Of a DNA stretch of 64,000 bases, positions 37,861-50,690 are shown in pieces. Location: NCBI GenBank assembly GCA_963573385.1, contig CAUYLG010066111.1, positions 1 to 64,000 on the forward strand. Direction: 5' to 3'. The translations under genes were made by a program, and so were the position numbers. Source of the stretch: Cacajao melanocephalus. Taxonomy: Eukaryota; Chordata; Mammalia; Primates; Pitheciidae. Below the pieces are notes generated by a model. That model did no database searches. It was not told the origin of the DNA and saw only the letters and a list, made by a program, of their open reading frames with translations. Within the stretch, counting starts at the first letter, position 1. Each line of letters opens with the position of its first letter.

Positions 37861-38718
37861 ATGTGCGTGCTTAAATGCAAACTCCACCAATGGCCATTCT
37901 GCTCAGCAGTTGGAACACGTCTTACACTTAAGAGTTCAGCCTGAATGTCAAACTGGGCCAACATGGTTGATCGGAGTCTGGTTAGGGTCTTCAGCAATTT
38001 TACGTTTTCAAGAGAGCTCAGTCTTCAGGGAGTTCTGTCAACTCTGAGCTCTATTTCCACTGGCTGTCAGCACATGGTCCTACGTTATTCGTGGGTCTTT
38101 GCAGTGGTTTGGGTAAATGTCCTATGGCTGGGAAGTGAATGTCTCCTCTCCTGAGAGACCCCACTGCCGAGGCTCCTGTGTGTCCTGACAACCTTTATGG
38201 TCATCAGCCTCAGAACAGAGGGTGGGCTGGGAAGGATCCATTTATCCTTCCATGTGAAGACTGCTTTGCCTTCTCTACATGTTTTACTTTTTTTTTCTGA
38301 CTAGAAATGTGGGATTTGCATAAGGCAGTACCTTAAATTTTGAAAGGCAGTGTTTATACAAACAAAAAATCTCCTCAAAACAAACAAACAAAAACCTCTC
38401 CAAAGGGATGCTTCTAGCACTCAGTCTAGACCCTTAAAACATGGATATTTTTTGTTCCTTTAAATTGTCTTATGGGCCTGATGGATAAAAAGTCCTAAGC
38501 CAAGTGTTGTGTAATCCAGAAATATCTGCATAAGGCAAGACCGACTTCAGCTCAGCATTGCCCTGCAGAAGCAGTCTGGTCAGCCTAAAATGCTGGGGGC
38601 AGCCCCCACAGAGCCAAGCATCCTGGAACCCTGCCACTCTTTCCCCCACACCCTACGAACCCATTCCTCCATCGCCGAAAACCCTGTCTTCAGGAGAGAA
38701 ACTCGAGGCTCAGAGAGG
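37861..38718. other. Unique intron sequence
   Basis: Nothing recognised except short A-rich words (AAAC units near 38370-38392). Confidence 0.4.
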
Positions 38719-38937
38719 GTTCATCTATTCATTCAACAAACATCCACCCACCCAGGACCAGGTGTTCTTTTAGCCAGTATGGATAGGGCCATAGAAAAGG
38801 TCACACACATTCCCTCTTCCTGGAGCCTGCATTCTGGATGAGCAGACTGATTGCAAAAAAGATCAATAGTGGTATGTGCTAAGGGAGAAATGAAATAAAA
38901 GGGGAGACAGAGAGTTCTAGGGTGGAGGCTTAGTTTT

Positions 38938-39250
<313 letters not shown>

Positions 39251-39269
39251 GAGGCTCTGTTTTAAATAC

Positions 39270-39490
39270 GGTGGCCTGAGACGGTTGCATTTGAATAAAG
39301 CCGCAAAAGGAGTAAGGAGGAGATGTGGATATTTTGGAGGAGAACCTTTCAGACAAAGGAGGTAGCAAGTGCAGCTCTAGGGTGGCCTGAGAAGGTTGCA
39401 TCGGAATAAAGCCAATAAAGGAGTAAAGAGGAGATGTGGATATTTTGGAGGAGAACCCTTCAGACAAAGGAGGTAGCAAGCTCAAGTCTT
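39270..39490. repeat. 111-bp tandem duplication, two copies
   Basis: GGTGGCCTGAGA starts each unit (39270 and 39381). Identity is about 90% over roughly 105 bp, including an identical 'gagatgtggatattttggag' block. Confidence 0.92.
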
Positions 39491-39500
39491 GAGGCAGGAG

Positions 39501-40128
39501 CATGTGGGAAGAATATTTAAGTCTGAAATATTAAATAACCACTGAAAGTCACTCCTGGTTCTTGATGACTAATTTCTGACATTCTATAAATTTCAAGGAA
39601 GAATACCTGCTTAAAACAGGGGTAAATACGAGGGTGTACTCAGGGATAAATGACTCAACTGTCAGCTTCAGAAGGGCAGAGACCATACCCACTTCCCAAA
39701 TGCCCACACCCATTGGTTGGATCAATGAACAAACGTAGTAATGATTTTTGTAAAAGACAAAAGATCTGCATTATTTCAAAGTAAATAAAAAGCACATTTC
39801 CTACCAGGCCAGCTGAAACACAATCTGCCCAAGTTTCATTATAGATGCAAAACCAAAGGCTAGGATTTTAACAACATAAAAGCTTTTTAAAAATAAACAG
39901 AATAAATGGCAGCGTCTACGGATGACTGGACTCCCATCTTTCTTTCTTTTATAAATATTAACTCCCACAAATAGAGATCTGTTATGTAACAAAGATGCTA
40001 AGTATTGCTCTTCTGCTCAGCAACCAACCAAACATTTGGCCGTTCCTAACTTCCTACTTACAATTAACTCCAACAGCGTGGAAACTTTAATAAGAACAAA
40101 TAAACGAAGTAAAATAATGGACTTATCA
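39501..40128. other. Mostly unique intron sequence
   Basis: A weak L2-like end may lie at 39650-39740 ('cagcttcagaagggcagagacc'). The rest is unassigned. Confidence 0.4.
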
Positions 40129-40138
40129 GAAATGAACA

Positions 40139-40482
40139 GGCTGGGTGTGGTGATGCACACCTGTAATCCCAGCACTTTGGGAGGCCGAGGCGGGCCGATC
40201 ACTTGAGCTCAGGAGTTCAAGACCAACCTGGGCAATACAGCAAAACCCTGTCTCTACAAAGAAATATAAAAATAAGCCAGGAGACGGTAGTGTATGCCTG
40301 TAGTCTCAGCTACTTAGGAGGCTGAGGTGGGAGGATCACTTGAGCCTGGGAGTTTGAGGCTGCAGTAAGCTGAGACTGCACCACTGCCCTATAGCCTGGG
40401 TGGCAGAGTGAGACCCTGTTTTTTAAAAGAGAGAGAGTGAGAGAGAAAGAGAGAGAGTGAGAAAGGGAGAGAGAGAAAGAAA
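40139..40482 (+). mobile_element. Alu SINE, sense, with (GA)n tail
   Basis: Begins 'ggctgggtgtggtgatgcac'. Both arms are complete. The A tail has evolved into GAGAGAAAGA repeats at 40429-40482. Flanks GAAATGAACA (40129-40138) and AGAATGAACA (40482-40491) are the target duplication. Confidence 0.96.
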
Positions 40483-40639
40483 GAATGAACAGAAATGAAA
40501 ACTAGTGCTGAGTTGCCTTGATCTTAGATTTTGGATCTTCCTGGACCAATTTTATCAGTTACCAAGTTGATCAATTCTACCTCCTTAATTTGTTCACATC
40601 TGTCTTCTTTCTATTCTCACTTTCTCTCCCATAGGTCAG

Positions 40640-41266
40640 GCCACAAAAAATAGCCTCCCTGGTCTCCCTGAGTCCCATAGCACCACCTCAAGCTCATATT
40701 CTTTAAAATGATCTTCCTGACACTCAATGCCGATCACTCTGCTATACTTCTCTACCTCCTCCCATGACTCCCTACTGCTACCAGGATACCATTTAAACTC
40801 TGTGGAAAGCACTGTAGGCTCTTGGAGATCTGTTCCCCTCTGCCTGCATTTCCTCCCACTCCTCCCCTCAACCATTATCTATCAGCAGTACTTAATCCCT
40901 GGCCGCGGTTAGCCAAACATGCCATGGTCTCTCTACTTTTGTGCCTTTGCAAACACCATTCCCTTTGCCTGGGAAAGCCTCCATTCAGGTGTCCCCCAGG
41001 TAAGCATGTACACATAGCTTAACTGTCAGCTCAAATCTTACTCCCTGGTGAAGCCTGCCCTAATTTGTCCCTGTCTATCTGGGCATCCAGTTTTCTGCCC
41101 TGACACTGTGACGAATTCATGCCTGCATTTAACATAATATCTGACTTATCACAATGGCACATGTACCTCCCTGTAGCCTGTGAGCATATCAAGGGCTGTG
41201 ACTCCATTCACATCAGTACAGCTCCTGGGATGACAGCTGCTGAATAAATACTTATAAATAAAATAA
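40640..41266 (+). repeat. L2 LINE, long 3' fragment
   Basis: About 600 bp in L2 order: 'ctttgcaaacaccattccctttgcctgg', 'cagctcaaatcttactccctggtgaagcctgccct', 'gtgagcatatcaagggc', then 'tgctgaataaatac' at the 3' end. Confidence 0.85.
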
Positions 41267-41271
41267 ATGAT

Positions 41272-42094
41272 TAGTATGGTTTGAATTTGTGTCACCACCC
41301 AAATCTCATTTCAAACTGTAATCCCCAATGTGGGAAGAGGGACCTGGCGGGAGGTGATTGGATCAAGGGGGTGGGTTTCCCCCTTGCTGGTCTCATGATT
41401 GTGAGTTTTTGTGAGATCTGGTTGTTTAAAAGCATGTAGTGCCCAACAGCAAAGACTTGGAACCAACCCAAATACCCATCAATGATAGACTGGATAAAGA
41501 AAATGTGGCACATATACACCATGGAATACTATGCAGCCATAGAAAGGGATAAGTTGATATCCTTTGCAGGGACATGGATGGAACTGGAAACCATCATTCT
41601 CAGCAAACTAACACAAGAACAGAAAACCAAACACCACAAGTGGGAGTTGAACAATGAGAACACACGGACACAGGGAGGGGAACAGCACACATGGGGGCCT
41701 GGTGGAGGGTTGAGGGCTGGGGGAAGGATAGCATTAGGAGCAATACCTAATGTAGATGACCCATCAATCGATGGGTGCAGCAAACCACCATGGCACATGT
41801 ATACCTATGTATCAAACCTACACATTCTGTACATGTGCCCCAGAACTTCAAGTATAATAAAGAAAGAAAAAAAAGTGGGCAGTGCCTCCTCCTTCTCTCT
41901 CTTCCTCCTTCTTCAGCCATGTAAGACACACCTGCTTCCCCTTTGCCTTCTGCCATGATTGTAAGTTTCCTGAGGCCTCCCCAGCCATGCTTCCTGTACA
42001 GCCTGCAGAACCGTGAGCCAAGTAAACCTCTTCTCTTTATAAATTACTCAGTCTGAGACATTTCTTTATAGCAATGTGAGAACAAACTAACACA
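41272..42094 (+). repeat. MST-type solo LTR split by an L1 tail
   Basis: LTR starts 'tagtatggtttgaatttgtg' and ends 'gtgagaacaaactaacaca'. It is flanked by a perfect 5-bp duplication ATGAT (41267-41271 and 42095-42099). L1 sequence interrupts it. Confidence 0.93.
41444..41870 (+). mobile_element. L1 3' end inserted in the MST LTR
   Basis: About 427 bp from 'caacagcaaagacttggaacc' through the L1 3' UTR to 'agtataataaagaaag' and an A tail. Target duplication AAAAGCATGTAGTGCC (41428-41443) and AAAAGTGGGCAGTGCC (41871-41886), 12 of 16 identical. Confidence 0.95.
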
Positions 42095-42184
42095 ATGATA
42101 GCGTCAGAAGTCAGCCTTGGAAGTGCTCTCTCGGGGTGATTCACTCTCCCCTAGGCCAGCCAGGATCTCCGCCTCGCCGAAGCG

Positions 42185-42420
42185 GTAACAGTGAGGTGTA
42201 GTGGGCACGGAGCTGTCTTCAGGCCATACACCACAGGTACAGCCCTGCTCCACTTCTTACCATGGACCTGGACAAATGACAACTTCCTCTGTCTTTATAA
42301 CATTCCCTTTAAGCATGGGAATTTTATCATCTACTTTGCAAGGTTGTCGGAAGGACTAAATAAGAGGAAATGTGCAAAATGCTTTTCATATCATGGAACG
42401 GACACTCAATAAGTGGAAAG
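42185..42420 (+). repeat. MIR SINE
   Basis: 'gtagtgggcacggagctgtcttcaggcc', 'ccctgctccacttcttacc', 'gcaaggttgtcggaaggactaaataag' and 'ggacactcaataagtgg' follow MIR. Confidence 0.8.
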
Positions 42421-42423
42421 GGT

Positions 42424-42605
42424 TTGAAGACTGACTCTGCTACCAACTACCTGCACTTGAGACTGAAGGCACGTTAACCTCACTAAGCCTCAGTTTGCAA
42501 ACAGGGAGAGCAATAGAATCTGCTTCGCAGCATTGTTGTGACGACTAACGTTCACCTGAAAGTAAACATTTACTGAGTAGTTATTAATATTACTGTATCC
42601 AATAG
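42424..42605 (+). repeat. Second MIR SINE in tandem
   Basis: 'actgactctgctaccaactacctg', 'ctcactaagcctcagtttgcaaac', 'gcagcattgttgtgacgac' follow MIR again. Confidence 0.75.
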
Positions 42606-42609
42606 TCTC

Positions 42610-42780
42610 TCCCATTGTGCTGTCTATTGCTCTGAATCATGCCAATCTGTAAGGTGTTTGAAGTTGGAGACCATCTATGTATTTTCACTGTCATATTCCT
42701 GACACCGAGGGCACTGCTAGGCATATTAATAGATGCTCATTAAACACCAGTAGAGGCAATGACTGAAGGAATGTTTACTG
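42610..42780 (+). repeat. L2 LINE 3' end
   Basis: 'gtttgaagttggagaccatctatg' and 'gggcactgctaggcatattaatagatgctcattaaac' fit the L2 end. Confidence 0.6.
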
Positions 42781-43300
42781 TCCCTCCTACCTCTCCAAAC
42801 AGGACCTCCCCTTGGGTTCAGCAGAGGCTTCTCCTCCCCTCTTTCCTGCTGTGGAATGTGACTTCTGCTTTTGAACACTCATGACATTTGTGTGTCTCTC
42901 ATATTTGTCTGTTTCTCTGTAGCATATTTCAGCCTGGGACCTTCCATGGTTATTTAAATTTTAACCAGCCCTGTCCCCTTAACAGAGTTACAATTCAGCC
43001 AGTGACTCACTGCCTGGTCTGTGCCCTGGAATCCTAAGTCCCAGCAAATTTTCCCATCCAGAAAAGTAGCCCATGGCTGTGAGAAATGGTTAATTTTTTA
43101 GGATTTGAGCAAGTCAAGAATGGCTAGACCCTATTCCCCCTCCAGGAAATTCCCCCTCCAGTGATACATTTTCACAGAGGTACCATTTAAACAAACTCAT
43201 AATACTCTGAGCAGAAGAATGTATTCAAATCCACCAAGCATGGCTCTTTGCAGCACTGAAGATTGCTGCTGTTTAAGCCAGAGGCACCCACATTAAAAAT
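42781..43300. other. Unique intron sequence
   Basis: No repeat or exon recognised. Confidence 0.4.
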
Positions 43301-43590
43301 AAATGCTTAGTAGGAGAATATTTAATGACATGGAAAATGTTTCTATTATATTGTTGAGAAGCAAAAGCAGGTTACAAAACCGTAGGAACAGTGAGGTCTC
43401 ATTTTTGTTAAAAAGGTATTTATGTATCACAATACATAAACAGAGCAGGAGAATTATATACAGCAAGATATTAACAGCAATTACCTCTGGATAATATAGT
43501 TATGCAAATTTTATTTTATCCTTTGTGTCCTTTCCTAATTTTCTTATTGCTTTTTACAATAAACACATATTATCATAAAAGACTAAGTTT
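43301..43590 (+). repeat. Old LINE-like 3' end
   Basis: 'aatgacatggaaaatgtttctattatattgttgag', 'gcaggttacaaaaccgtagg', 'ttaacagcaattacctctgg' and 'ttgctttttacaataaacac' match a widespread old repeat. The family is not certain. Confidence 0.5.
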
Positions 43591-44385
43591 TATTATCACA
43601 GCAAAATACAATAGTTCAGGGCTTTTGGATGCACCTATGTAATTTTGCGGGGGATGTATCACAAGGTACATGACCCTGGGTGATAGATGTGGCTTTCCTA
43701 CTCCTTTCTCCTTCTCAGCCCTCTGGGAGGCAGTGCAAACCCATGAGTCTTAGGCTTTGCTTAAAAGCAGACAACTATTCCCTCTACCAAGATGTGATGG
43801 CCATTAGTAACTCCAAAAGGGGCATCTGGGAGGACCTCGCATTGCAATAGAAAGAAGGTGCTAAATAAAGAATGCACACCTCTCATTGGCTCTTTAAATG
43901 TCAGTGTGCAGGTCTGAGCATTTATATCTCAGACATCCCCAGAGAGCTGGACCCAACAGCTGCTGGGGAGGGAACCAAGAATTCAAGTGAATGTTAATTG
44001 GCACTGAGGCGTGACATGGGGGTTCTGAAAAGGCTGTGCTGGGAAACTGGGTCTTTTCCTCTTCCTCTCTTCTTCCTTTAATGCAGTCATCCATAAATTA
44101 TGAAGGGGACTTGGTCAGTGGACACAGGAGGACAGAGGTGGTTTAACCCTTCCTATATGAAGACATCCATTATTCATAAGTGATTCTGCAGCTATGACAG
44201 TGCCATGTGGCCTGATGCTTGGATGGTACTGAAAGCTGCAGCCAATCAGCAGACGGATTCCTGACCCCTCGTAGTCAGTGAGATATAAATTAGTAATTGC
44301 ATATGGGAGCCCTTGATTGCTTTGTCAAAACACGTCACTTATGCCTGCCACTGGACTTGTTATTTAGTTTGTTAAAAATACAATG
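43591..44385. other. Unique intron sequence
   Basis: No gene or repeat recognised. Confidence 0.4.
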
Positions 44386-45383
44386 CAGTGGACATGATAA
44401 AGAAAGTGAAAAGACAACCTACAGAATGGAATAAAAATGTTCAGCAAATCATACATCTGATAAGGATCTACTACCCAGAACATGTAGAGAACACTTAAAA
44501 CTCAACCACAAAATTTAAATGCAGGCAAAAGACTTGAATCAACATTTCTCCAAAGATGATATACAAATGGCCAATGAACGTATGAAAAAATACTCAATAT
44601 CACTAACCATTAGAGAAATGCAAGTCAAAACTATGAGATAGCACCTCATAGCTACTAGAATGGCCAGTATAAAAAATTGGCACAACAGAAAATAACAGGG
44701 GCTGGCAGGATGTGGAGAAAGAGCAACTCTTGTGTACTGTTGGTTAGCATATAAAATGGTATCACTGCTATGTGTAATACCACATAGGGTGCTAGTATGA
44801 GGGTTCCTCAAAAAGCGGAACATGGAGCTACGACTTCAAGGTGTATAACCCGAAGAATTGAAAACAGGCACTCAAACAGATACATGTACACACATGTTCA
44901 TAGCACAGCATATTAACTAGAAGGCAGAAATAGTGCCAAATATCCATCAGTACATGAATGGATAAACAAAATGTGGTCTATCCAGACAACGAAATATTAT
45001 TCAGCCATAAAAAGGAATGAAATACTGATGCATTCTACAACATGGAAGAATCTTGAAAACATTATGCTAAGTGAAAAACCACAGACACAAAAATGTCACA
45101 TATTGAATGACTTCATTTATATGGAATGTCTAGAATGGATAAGTCCATAGAGACAGAAAGCAGGTTGTTTTTTTTTGCCAGGGATTGGGTTGGGGAGGAA
45201 GAAGTGGCAGAGACTTCTTAATGGGTCTGGAGTTTCCTATTGGGATGATAAAAATATTTCAGGACCAGCTAGAGGTGATGGTTGTACAACATCATGAATG
45301 TACTAAATGCCACTGAATTGTTCACTTTAATATGTTTAGTTTTATGTTATGTGAATTTTACATCACTTAAAGAAATACAATAA
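44386..45383 (+). mobile_element. L1M ORF2 3' end and 3' UTR
   Basis: 'tctccaaagatgatatacaaatggcc', 'gctggcaggatgtggagaaag', 'attattcagccataaaaaggaatg', then 'gaattttacatcactt'. Frame is heavily broken. Old. Confidence 0.92.
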
Positions 45384-45930
45384 AGAGCCTACTACGTGCT
45401 AGTTTCTGGGGCTACAAAGGTGAGTGAAGTAGTCCTGGACCTTGCTCTTACATAAACTATTGCTGCCCAGTGTGGGAGGCAGATATTAATCATATGAGTT
45501 TATGTTATATTCTAAGGGTGAAATGAGAGCTAAAGAAGAGGTGTGGGTGCTATGAAAGCACCTCCAAGAAGAACAGGAACGTCTCTCAGAGAGCAGGAAG
45601 GCTCTCAGGGATTGATCGTTGAGCTAAAATCTGAAGGAAGGTTAAGAGGTAACGAGGGCAATGGGACAGGGCAAGAAGGAACAATACTCCACGTCATGAA
45701 CAGCACGTGCAAAGGCACTGGGATGGACACAGGTGAAGACAGAAACCCCAGGCTGGAGGGCAGAGAGGGAGGGAGATGCGGTATGAGCAGGGGCTGGATA
45801 GAGATGGGCCAGATGGTGCTTCTCTTGCAGATCTATGGACAAGCTTGGATTGGTCTTCTGAGAGGAAGAGAATGCCTGTGAGGGTGACTTAACCAGGAGA
45901 TTGACTCGATAAGATTCTGGCTATAGTGTG
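45384..45930 (-). repeat. L2 LINE, reverse
   Basis: 'gagcctactacgtgctagtttctggggctac', 'ttgagctaaaatctgaagg', 'acagcacgtgcaaaggcactg' follow reversed L2. Confidence 0.75.
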
Positions 45931-45940
45931 GGACACTTGT

Positions 45941-46460
45941 CTTTTTTTTTTTTTTTTATCTTTTGGTAACAGCTTTACTGAGATGTAATTTACATACGGT
46001 ATGATTCACCTATTTAAAATGTACAAATGCAATGGTTTTTAGCATATTTAGAGTTGTGCAACCATCACCACAATTGATTTTAGAACATTTTCATCACCGC
46101 AAAGAAAAATTCCATACCTATCAGCAGTCACCACTTGCATTCATTTTCCATGGCTGCTAGAACAAAGGTCCACAAGCCAGGTGGCTTCAGCAACAAAAAT
46201 ACGTCATCTCTCGGTGCTTCATTCATTTTTATGGCCAAAGAATATTCTATTGTATGGACAGACCCATTCTGTTTATGTATTCATTAGTGAACCGGCATTT
46301 GGGTTGTTTCCACTTTTTAGTTATTATCATAATGTTGCTATTAGTATTCATGTTCCGGATGTTTTTTGTGGATATGTATTTTCATTTCTCTTGAATATTA
46401 CATATTGTTCCCTTAAAAAGTTACTCTTCATGGGTTGGAGTCTTAAAACTGGAGTTCATG
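45941..46460 (-). mobile_element. L1M 3' end, reverse, containing an MLT1-like piece
   Basis: T tail at 45942-45957, then 'ttgtgcaaccatcaccacaa', 'cattttcatcaccgcaaag'. After the insert come 'ttcatttttatggccaaagaatattctattgtatgg' and 'catttgggttgtttccac'. 46130-46215 is not L1. Confidence 0.88.
46130..46215 (-). repeat. MLT1-like LTR scrap inside L1M
   Basis: 'ttttccatggctgctagaacaaaggtccacaagccaggtggcttcagcaac' is the reversed 3' end of an MLT1-type LTR. Confidence 0.6.
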
Positions 46461-46639
46461 GACACTACAAGGAGTAAATTCTGGAGCCCTGTTGACCCCA
46501 GAAGTTGTATATGAAATTATTGTTTCATAGAAGGTTGTCATTCCACTGGAATCTTAACAGCACCTGGCATGACGTGGTGGTGATTTGTGAAGACACCACT
46601 GAATTGGGAGGGGGAGAGAGGGATGGATCTGTTAAGACC

Positions 46640-46800
46640 CACAGTGATTCACAGGCATGGAATGCCATCCCTGTGATACAGATGAGGAAACTGAGCAAGC
46701 AGGAGCTGAAGTGACTCACAGTTGTGTGGTTGGTAAGTGATGAGGCCAAGATTTGAGCCTGGGTCTGATCTCAGAGCAGCAACTGTAAGTGGCACATCCT
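46640..46800 (-). repeat. MIR SINE, reverse
   Basis: 'acagatgaggaaactgagc', 'gtgactcacagttgtgtggttgg', 'tttgagcctgggtctgatctcagagc' follow reversed MIR. Confidence 0.8.
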
Positions 46801-47075
46801 ATCCAGATGGGGGTATTTGGTTCTCAGCGTGGGGCCACAGCTGCTTTTCCTCACCAGTGTTTCTGAGGCACAGGCTCCCAAGAGTACGCCACCATTGAGG
46901 ACCTGGAGGGCTCTCCCTGCTTGGAGCTGGGAAGTCAAATGCCTCAATAATCAGGCCGACACTGAGGTTCTAGACTTTGGAGGCAAGCTCACCTGCACGA
47001 GCACAGCTTCTATGAATAGAGAGCGCGGTGCTCCCATCTGATGCATCAGGGGTGTGCACTGAGACAAAAAAAAAT
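46801..47075. other. Unique intron sequence
   Basis: Nothing recognised. Confidence 0.35.
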
Positions 47076-47275
47076 GATGACAACAGCAACATCAGCATAA
47101 TGACAGTATCTGCTGCCATTTCCAGAGCATCTTCTATGACCCAGGCACTTATCTCCCTCATCTGAATCTCATGACAATGCTTCAGGGTCTGTATCAGCAG
47201 CTGCCCATTTCGCAGCTGGGAAAATTGAGGGGCACAGGGCTTACGGACTGTCTTGGGAAAAGAGTGTCTTGGAGA
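47076..47275 (-). repeat. MIR SINE, reverse
   Basis: 'agagcatcttctatgacccaggcac', 'ttcgcagctgggaaaattgaggggcacag' follow reversed MIR. Confidence 0.75.
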
Positions 47276-48679
47276 TACCTTTGTACCTCCAAGGGTATCT
47301 GGGGATCCTCATCTCTTCTTTAAATCCCTGTGACCCAATTCACTAAAATCTGGGGAGAGTTAGTCCAGGCTTTCCTGTCCCAAGGCTCAGTGCTGAGAAC
47401 TGCCAAGACAAGGGGACAGCTACTAATTAGCATGTATATGACTGTCACGTAGCAGGTGTTCAATAGTTACCAAATAAATAAGTGTATTGATTTCATAAAG
47501 AACTACAGTAGTTAAGCAAGCCTGACTTTTACGCCATTGAAGAATCTGCTGGGTGATAAGCAAAGAGTTACCTACATTTTAAAAATGCAGCCTCATTTAC
47601 AAAACATGGGCTTCCTTCTATCTTTTTTATTTTATTTAAAAAAATGTTTAGGAATGTTAGGTTTCATTTTATATAGCAAACTGGAGCAGTTACGGCAACC
47701 ATGCTCTAGGCCCCTGTGTTAAGTAGGATCCTGAGGTTACATCTGGACTCAAAAGTGCCGCCATTGATTAGTGATTTCTACCGTGGGCATGAAAAAGGGC
47801 AGAGAGAGCATGTGCCACAATTGCTGGTCACTGTCCTTCCTCTCGTAGCTTCCTTACCTTCATGTTCAGTGGTCATCTCCATGCTGATAGACCATCATTC
47901 TATTTTTTTTTGCTGAACTCGTTGGTGTCCTGACCCACCACCGAATGCTGACTATGCAGAACTGACCCACACCAACTACTACTGAACCCAAGGATCGAGC
48001 CATTGAAAACACATATAGTTTGCCTCCAGTTCATTTGTTGGAAGCCACATAATCAGCTCCTAGGCATACTCCAACCTTCCTCCCTACCTCCCCAAATTCA
48101 ATGATTCGAGGTTTTTTCAGTGTCTAAATCTTTTTTATTCTTTAAATTTCTCAGCGGCTCAGCAATGTGTCATTGCATTGTGCACAGTCATAAAAATAAT
48201 ATTAATGTTCCATGGTGTGAGACGATGTTCTTACAATATTCTGTGGATGAAAAATATTGAGTGTGTCAACATGTTCAAGGCCTAAAAAGAGAGCTTCATC
48301 ACTCAGCCCGTGCTCTCTGTAAGTACTGTATGCATTTCAATCCTTTATGTGTGAAACTTAATGAGTTTGGATTCTTTGCCTCATTGGTCATACTACTAGG
48401 AAATAAAACAAAAGAAAAGGCATAACTTTCTCACATTTAAATTTTAAATGCATCAAATCCTTAAAACAAACCAAACAGAAATGATTACTGAAATTTATAG
48501 GAGAAATGATGGATGATTTGAATTTCCAAAGCATATTTTGAGTCTGTTCTGAATTCTACCATATCAAGAATGCCATGTTTGGCTATTATACATGTTCAAT
48601 AGCTTCTCCTCTGCCCATGTTCCAGAAGTAGTCAGGAATAACGATTAATTGGTGAGCGAGGGGCTAGAATATTCAACTC
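47276..48679. other. Mostly unique intron sequence
   Basis: A small L2/MIR-like end at about 47400-47490 ('cgtagcaggtgttcaatagttacc'). The rest (47500-48679) has no recognised repeat and no exon. Confidence 0.4.
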
Positions 48680-49101
<422 letters not shown>

Positions 49102-49139
49102 TGTAATAAAAAATACCTAGTTATCAATTAGGGTTTGAC

Positions 49140-49390
49140 TGCAAAAATAAATAATGTCTACTGATCACTTAACACATGTCAGGCTTTCTGAGTTTTCTGG
49201 ATGTCATCCCTATTTGACTCTCACTGTGTCCTGTGACATGAGTGTCACCATCTGACCTGCTTCATAGATGAGAACACTGAGGCTCAGAATGATAAATGAC
49301 TTCCGCTAGTTAATCCAGAGGAAGTGACAGAGCCAGGATCTGTACCCACGTGGAGCAACTACTTAGTTCTGTGGCCCGAGTGCACGTTTC
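49140..49390 (-). repeat. MIR SINE, reverse
   Basis: 'tgatcacttaacacatgtcagg', 'catagatgagaacactgaggctcag', 'gacagagccaggatctgtaccc' follow reversed MIR. Confidence 0.8.
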
Positions 49391-50286
49391 ACATGAGAAG
49401 TGAGGGGAACGAGGTGCCAGCCTGGTAGCTAGTTTGTAGCTCAGGCACCTCACTGGATGGAATTGAGACAAATCACAGGGTACGGGCAAAAAGAAAATGC
49501 AGTTTGGGAAGACGAGAGAAGGAGTAATTGACGGGCGAGTTACAGTTTGAAGGAAAAAGGGAGAATAAACTTTACCCCTGGTCCTCCTCAGGAGCAAACT
49601 CCCTGTGCTGAATTCTTGCAGCACATGCCAGCCTCACATTAAGGAATGGCAGAACCAATATTTCTTGATTACCTGGTATGGTAAAAGTGTACGGTCACCA
49701 TTACCTGGAAGTACTAACTCGGGGCCTGTTATCTCATGTTCAAGATCATGCTTCCAAATTCGCTTAAACTTAGATTCTATTAGTCTAATTCAATACACAG
49801 ATAATTTAAGCGATCAAGATCTTATTGCTTTAAGGGCCAGGTTTTTTGTTTTTTAAAAAGACATAAAAACCTGGCCCAAGATCAAGCTGAGAGAAATGAA
49901 AAGAAGATTGTTAGAGCTTCCTCCAGGACGCAGCTGTCTATTGGGTTTCTGTCAGCAAGCTGTTCTCACTGTCCGTCGTGTGACCATCTTCCACCTTTTT
50001 ATTCTCTTGCAGATGAAGTATTTAGGCTGCTTTCTCAGTAGTAAAATGATGTAGAAGATCCATATGGAGAAAACCGGGTGAAGATTTCCATGTGGAAATA
50101 CTCCCTAATATTTTGGTAATGACACTAAGTGAAAAGGGCTTTCACGATATTTGTGGAAATCTGTGCAGGTCAGCATGGTCTGCTTTGGTTTTCTTTGGTA
50201 AGTGTGGTTCCCTCACACTGGGGAAGAATGCAGCGCCTCTGTTTTTGAATGTTTAGCTTGAGGTGCTGGCCCTCAGGTGGGGCGGG
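49391..50286. other. Unique intron sequence
   Basis: No repeat or exon recognised. Confidence 0.4.
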
Positions 50287-50296
50287 CCAGAAGGTT

Positions 50297-50308
50297 TTAT
50301 ATGTGTGT

Positions 50309-50357
<49 letters not shown>

Positions 50358-50415
50358 GTGTGTGTGTGTGTGTGTATATATATATAGTGTGTGTATATAT
50401 ATACACACATATATG
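50297..50415. repeat. Compound (TG)n(TA)n microsatellite
   Basis: (TG)n of more than 20 units, then TATATATATATAG, (TG)n again, and a second TATATATATATAG block, ending in ACACACATATATG. Confidence 0.97.
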
Positions 50416-50690
50416 GATGAGATAGATATACATAAATTTATATATGTAACATATTATAGACATAAATTTATATATATATGAATTTATGTATACAATATAT
50501 AATATATAATAAACATAACAAATTTATATATGTAATACATAAACATGTAATTTATATGTAATATGAGTATATAAAATTTATATAATATATAATTTTATAT
50601 ATTATAAATACAAATATACATACTAAATCTATGTTTATATATAATATTATATACATATAAAATATGCATACATCTATACATATATATGCA
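50416..50690. repeat. AT-rich low-complexity stretch
   Basis: Almost pure A/T with repeated 'aatttatatatg', 'ataatatat' and 'catataaa' words. Directly continues the TG/TA microsatellite. Confidence 0.9.

Noticed and set aside
41482..41958. 158-codon plus frame, and similar frames at 1989-2270 and 10731-11048
   Set aside because: They translate the broken 3' end of L1 ORF2 and its 3' UTR. Dead retrotransposon, not host genes.
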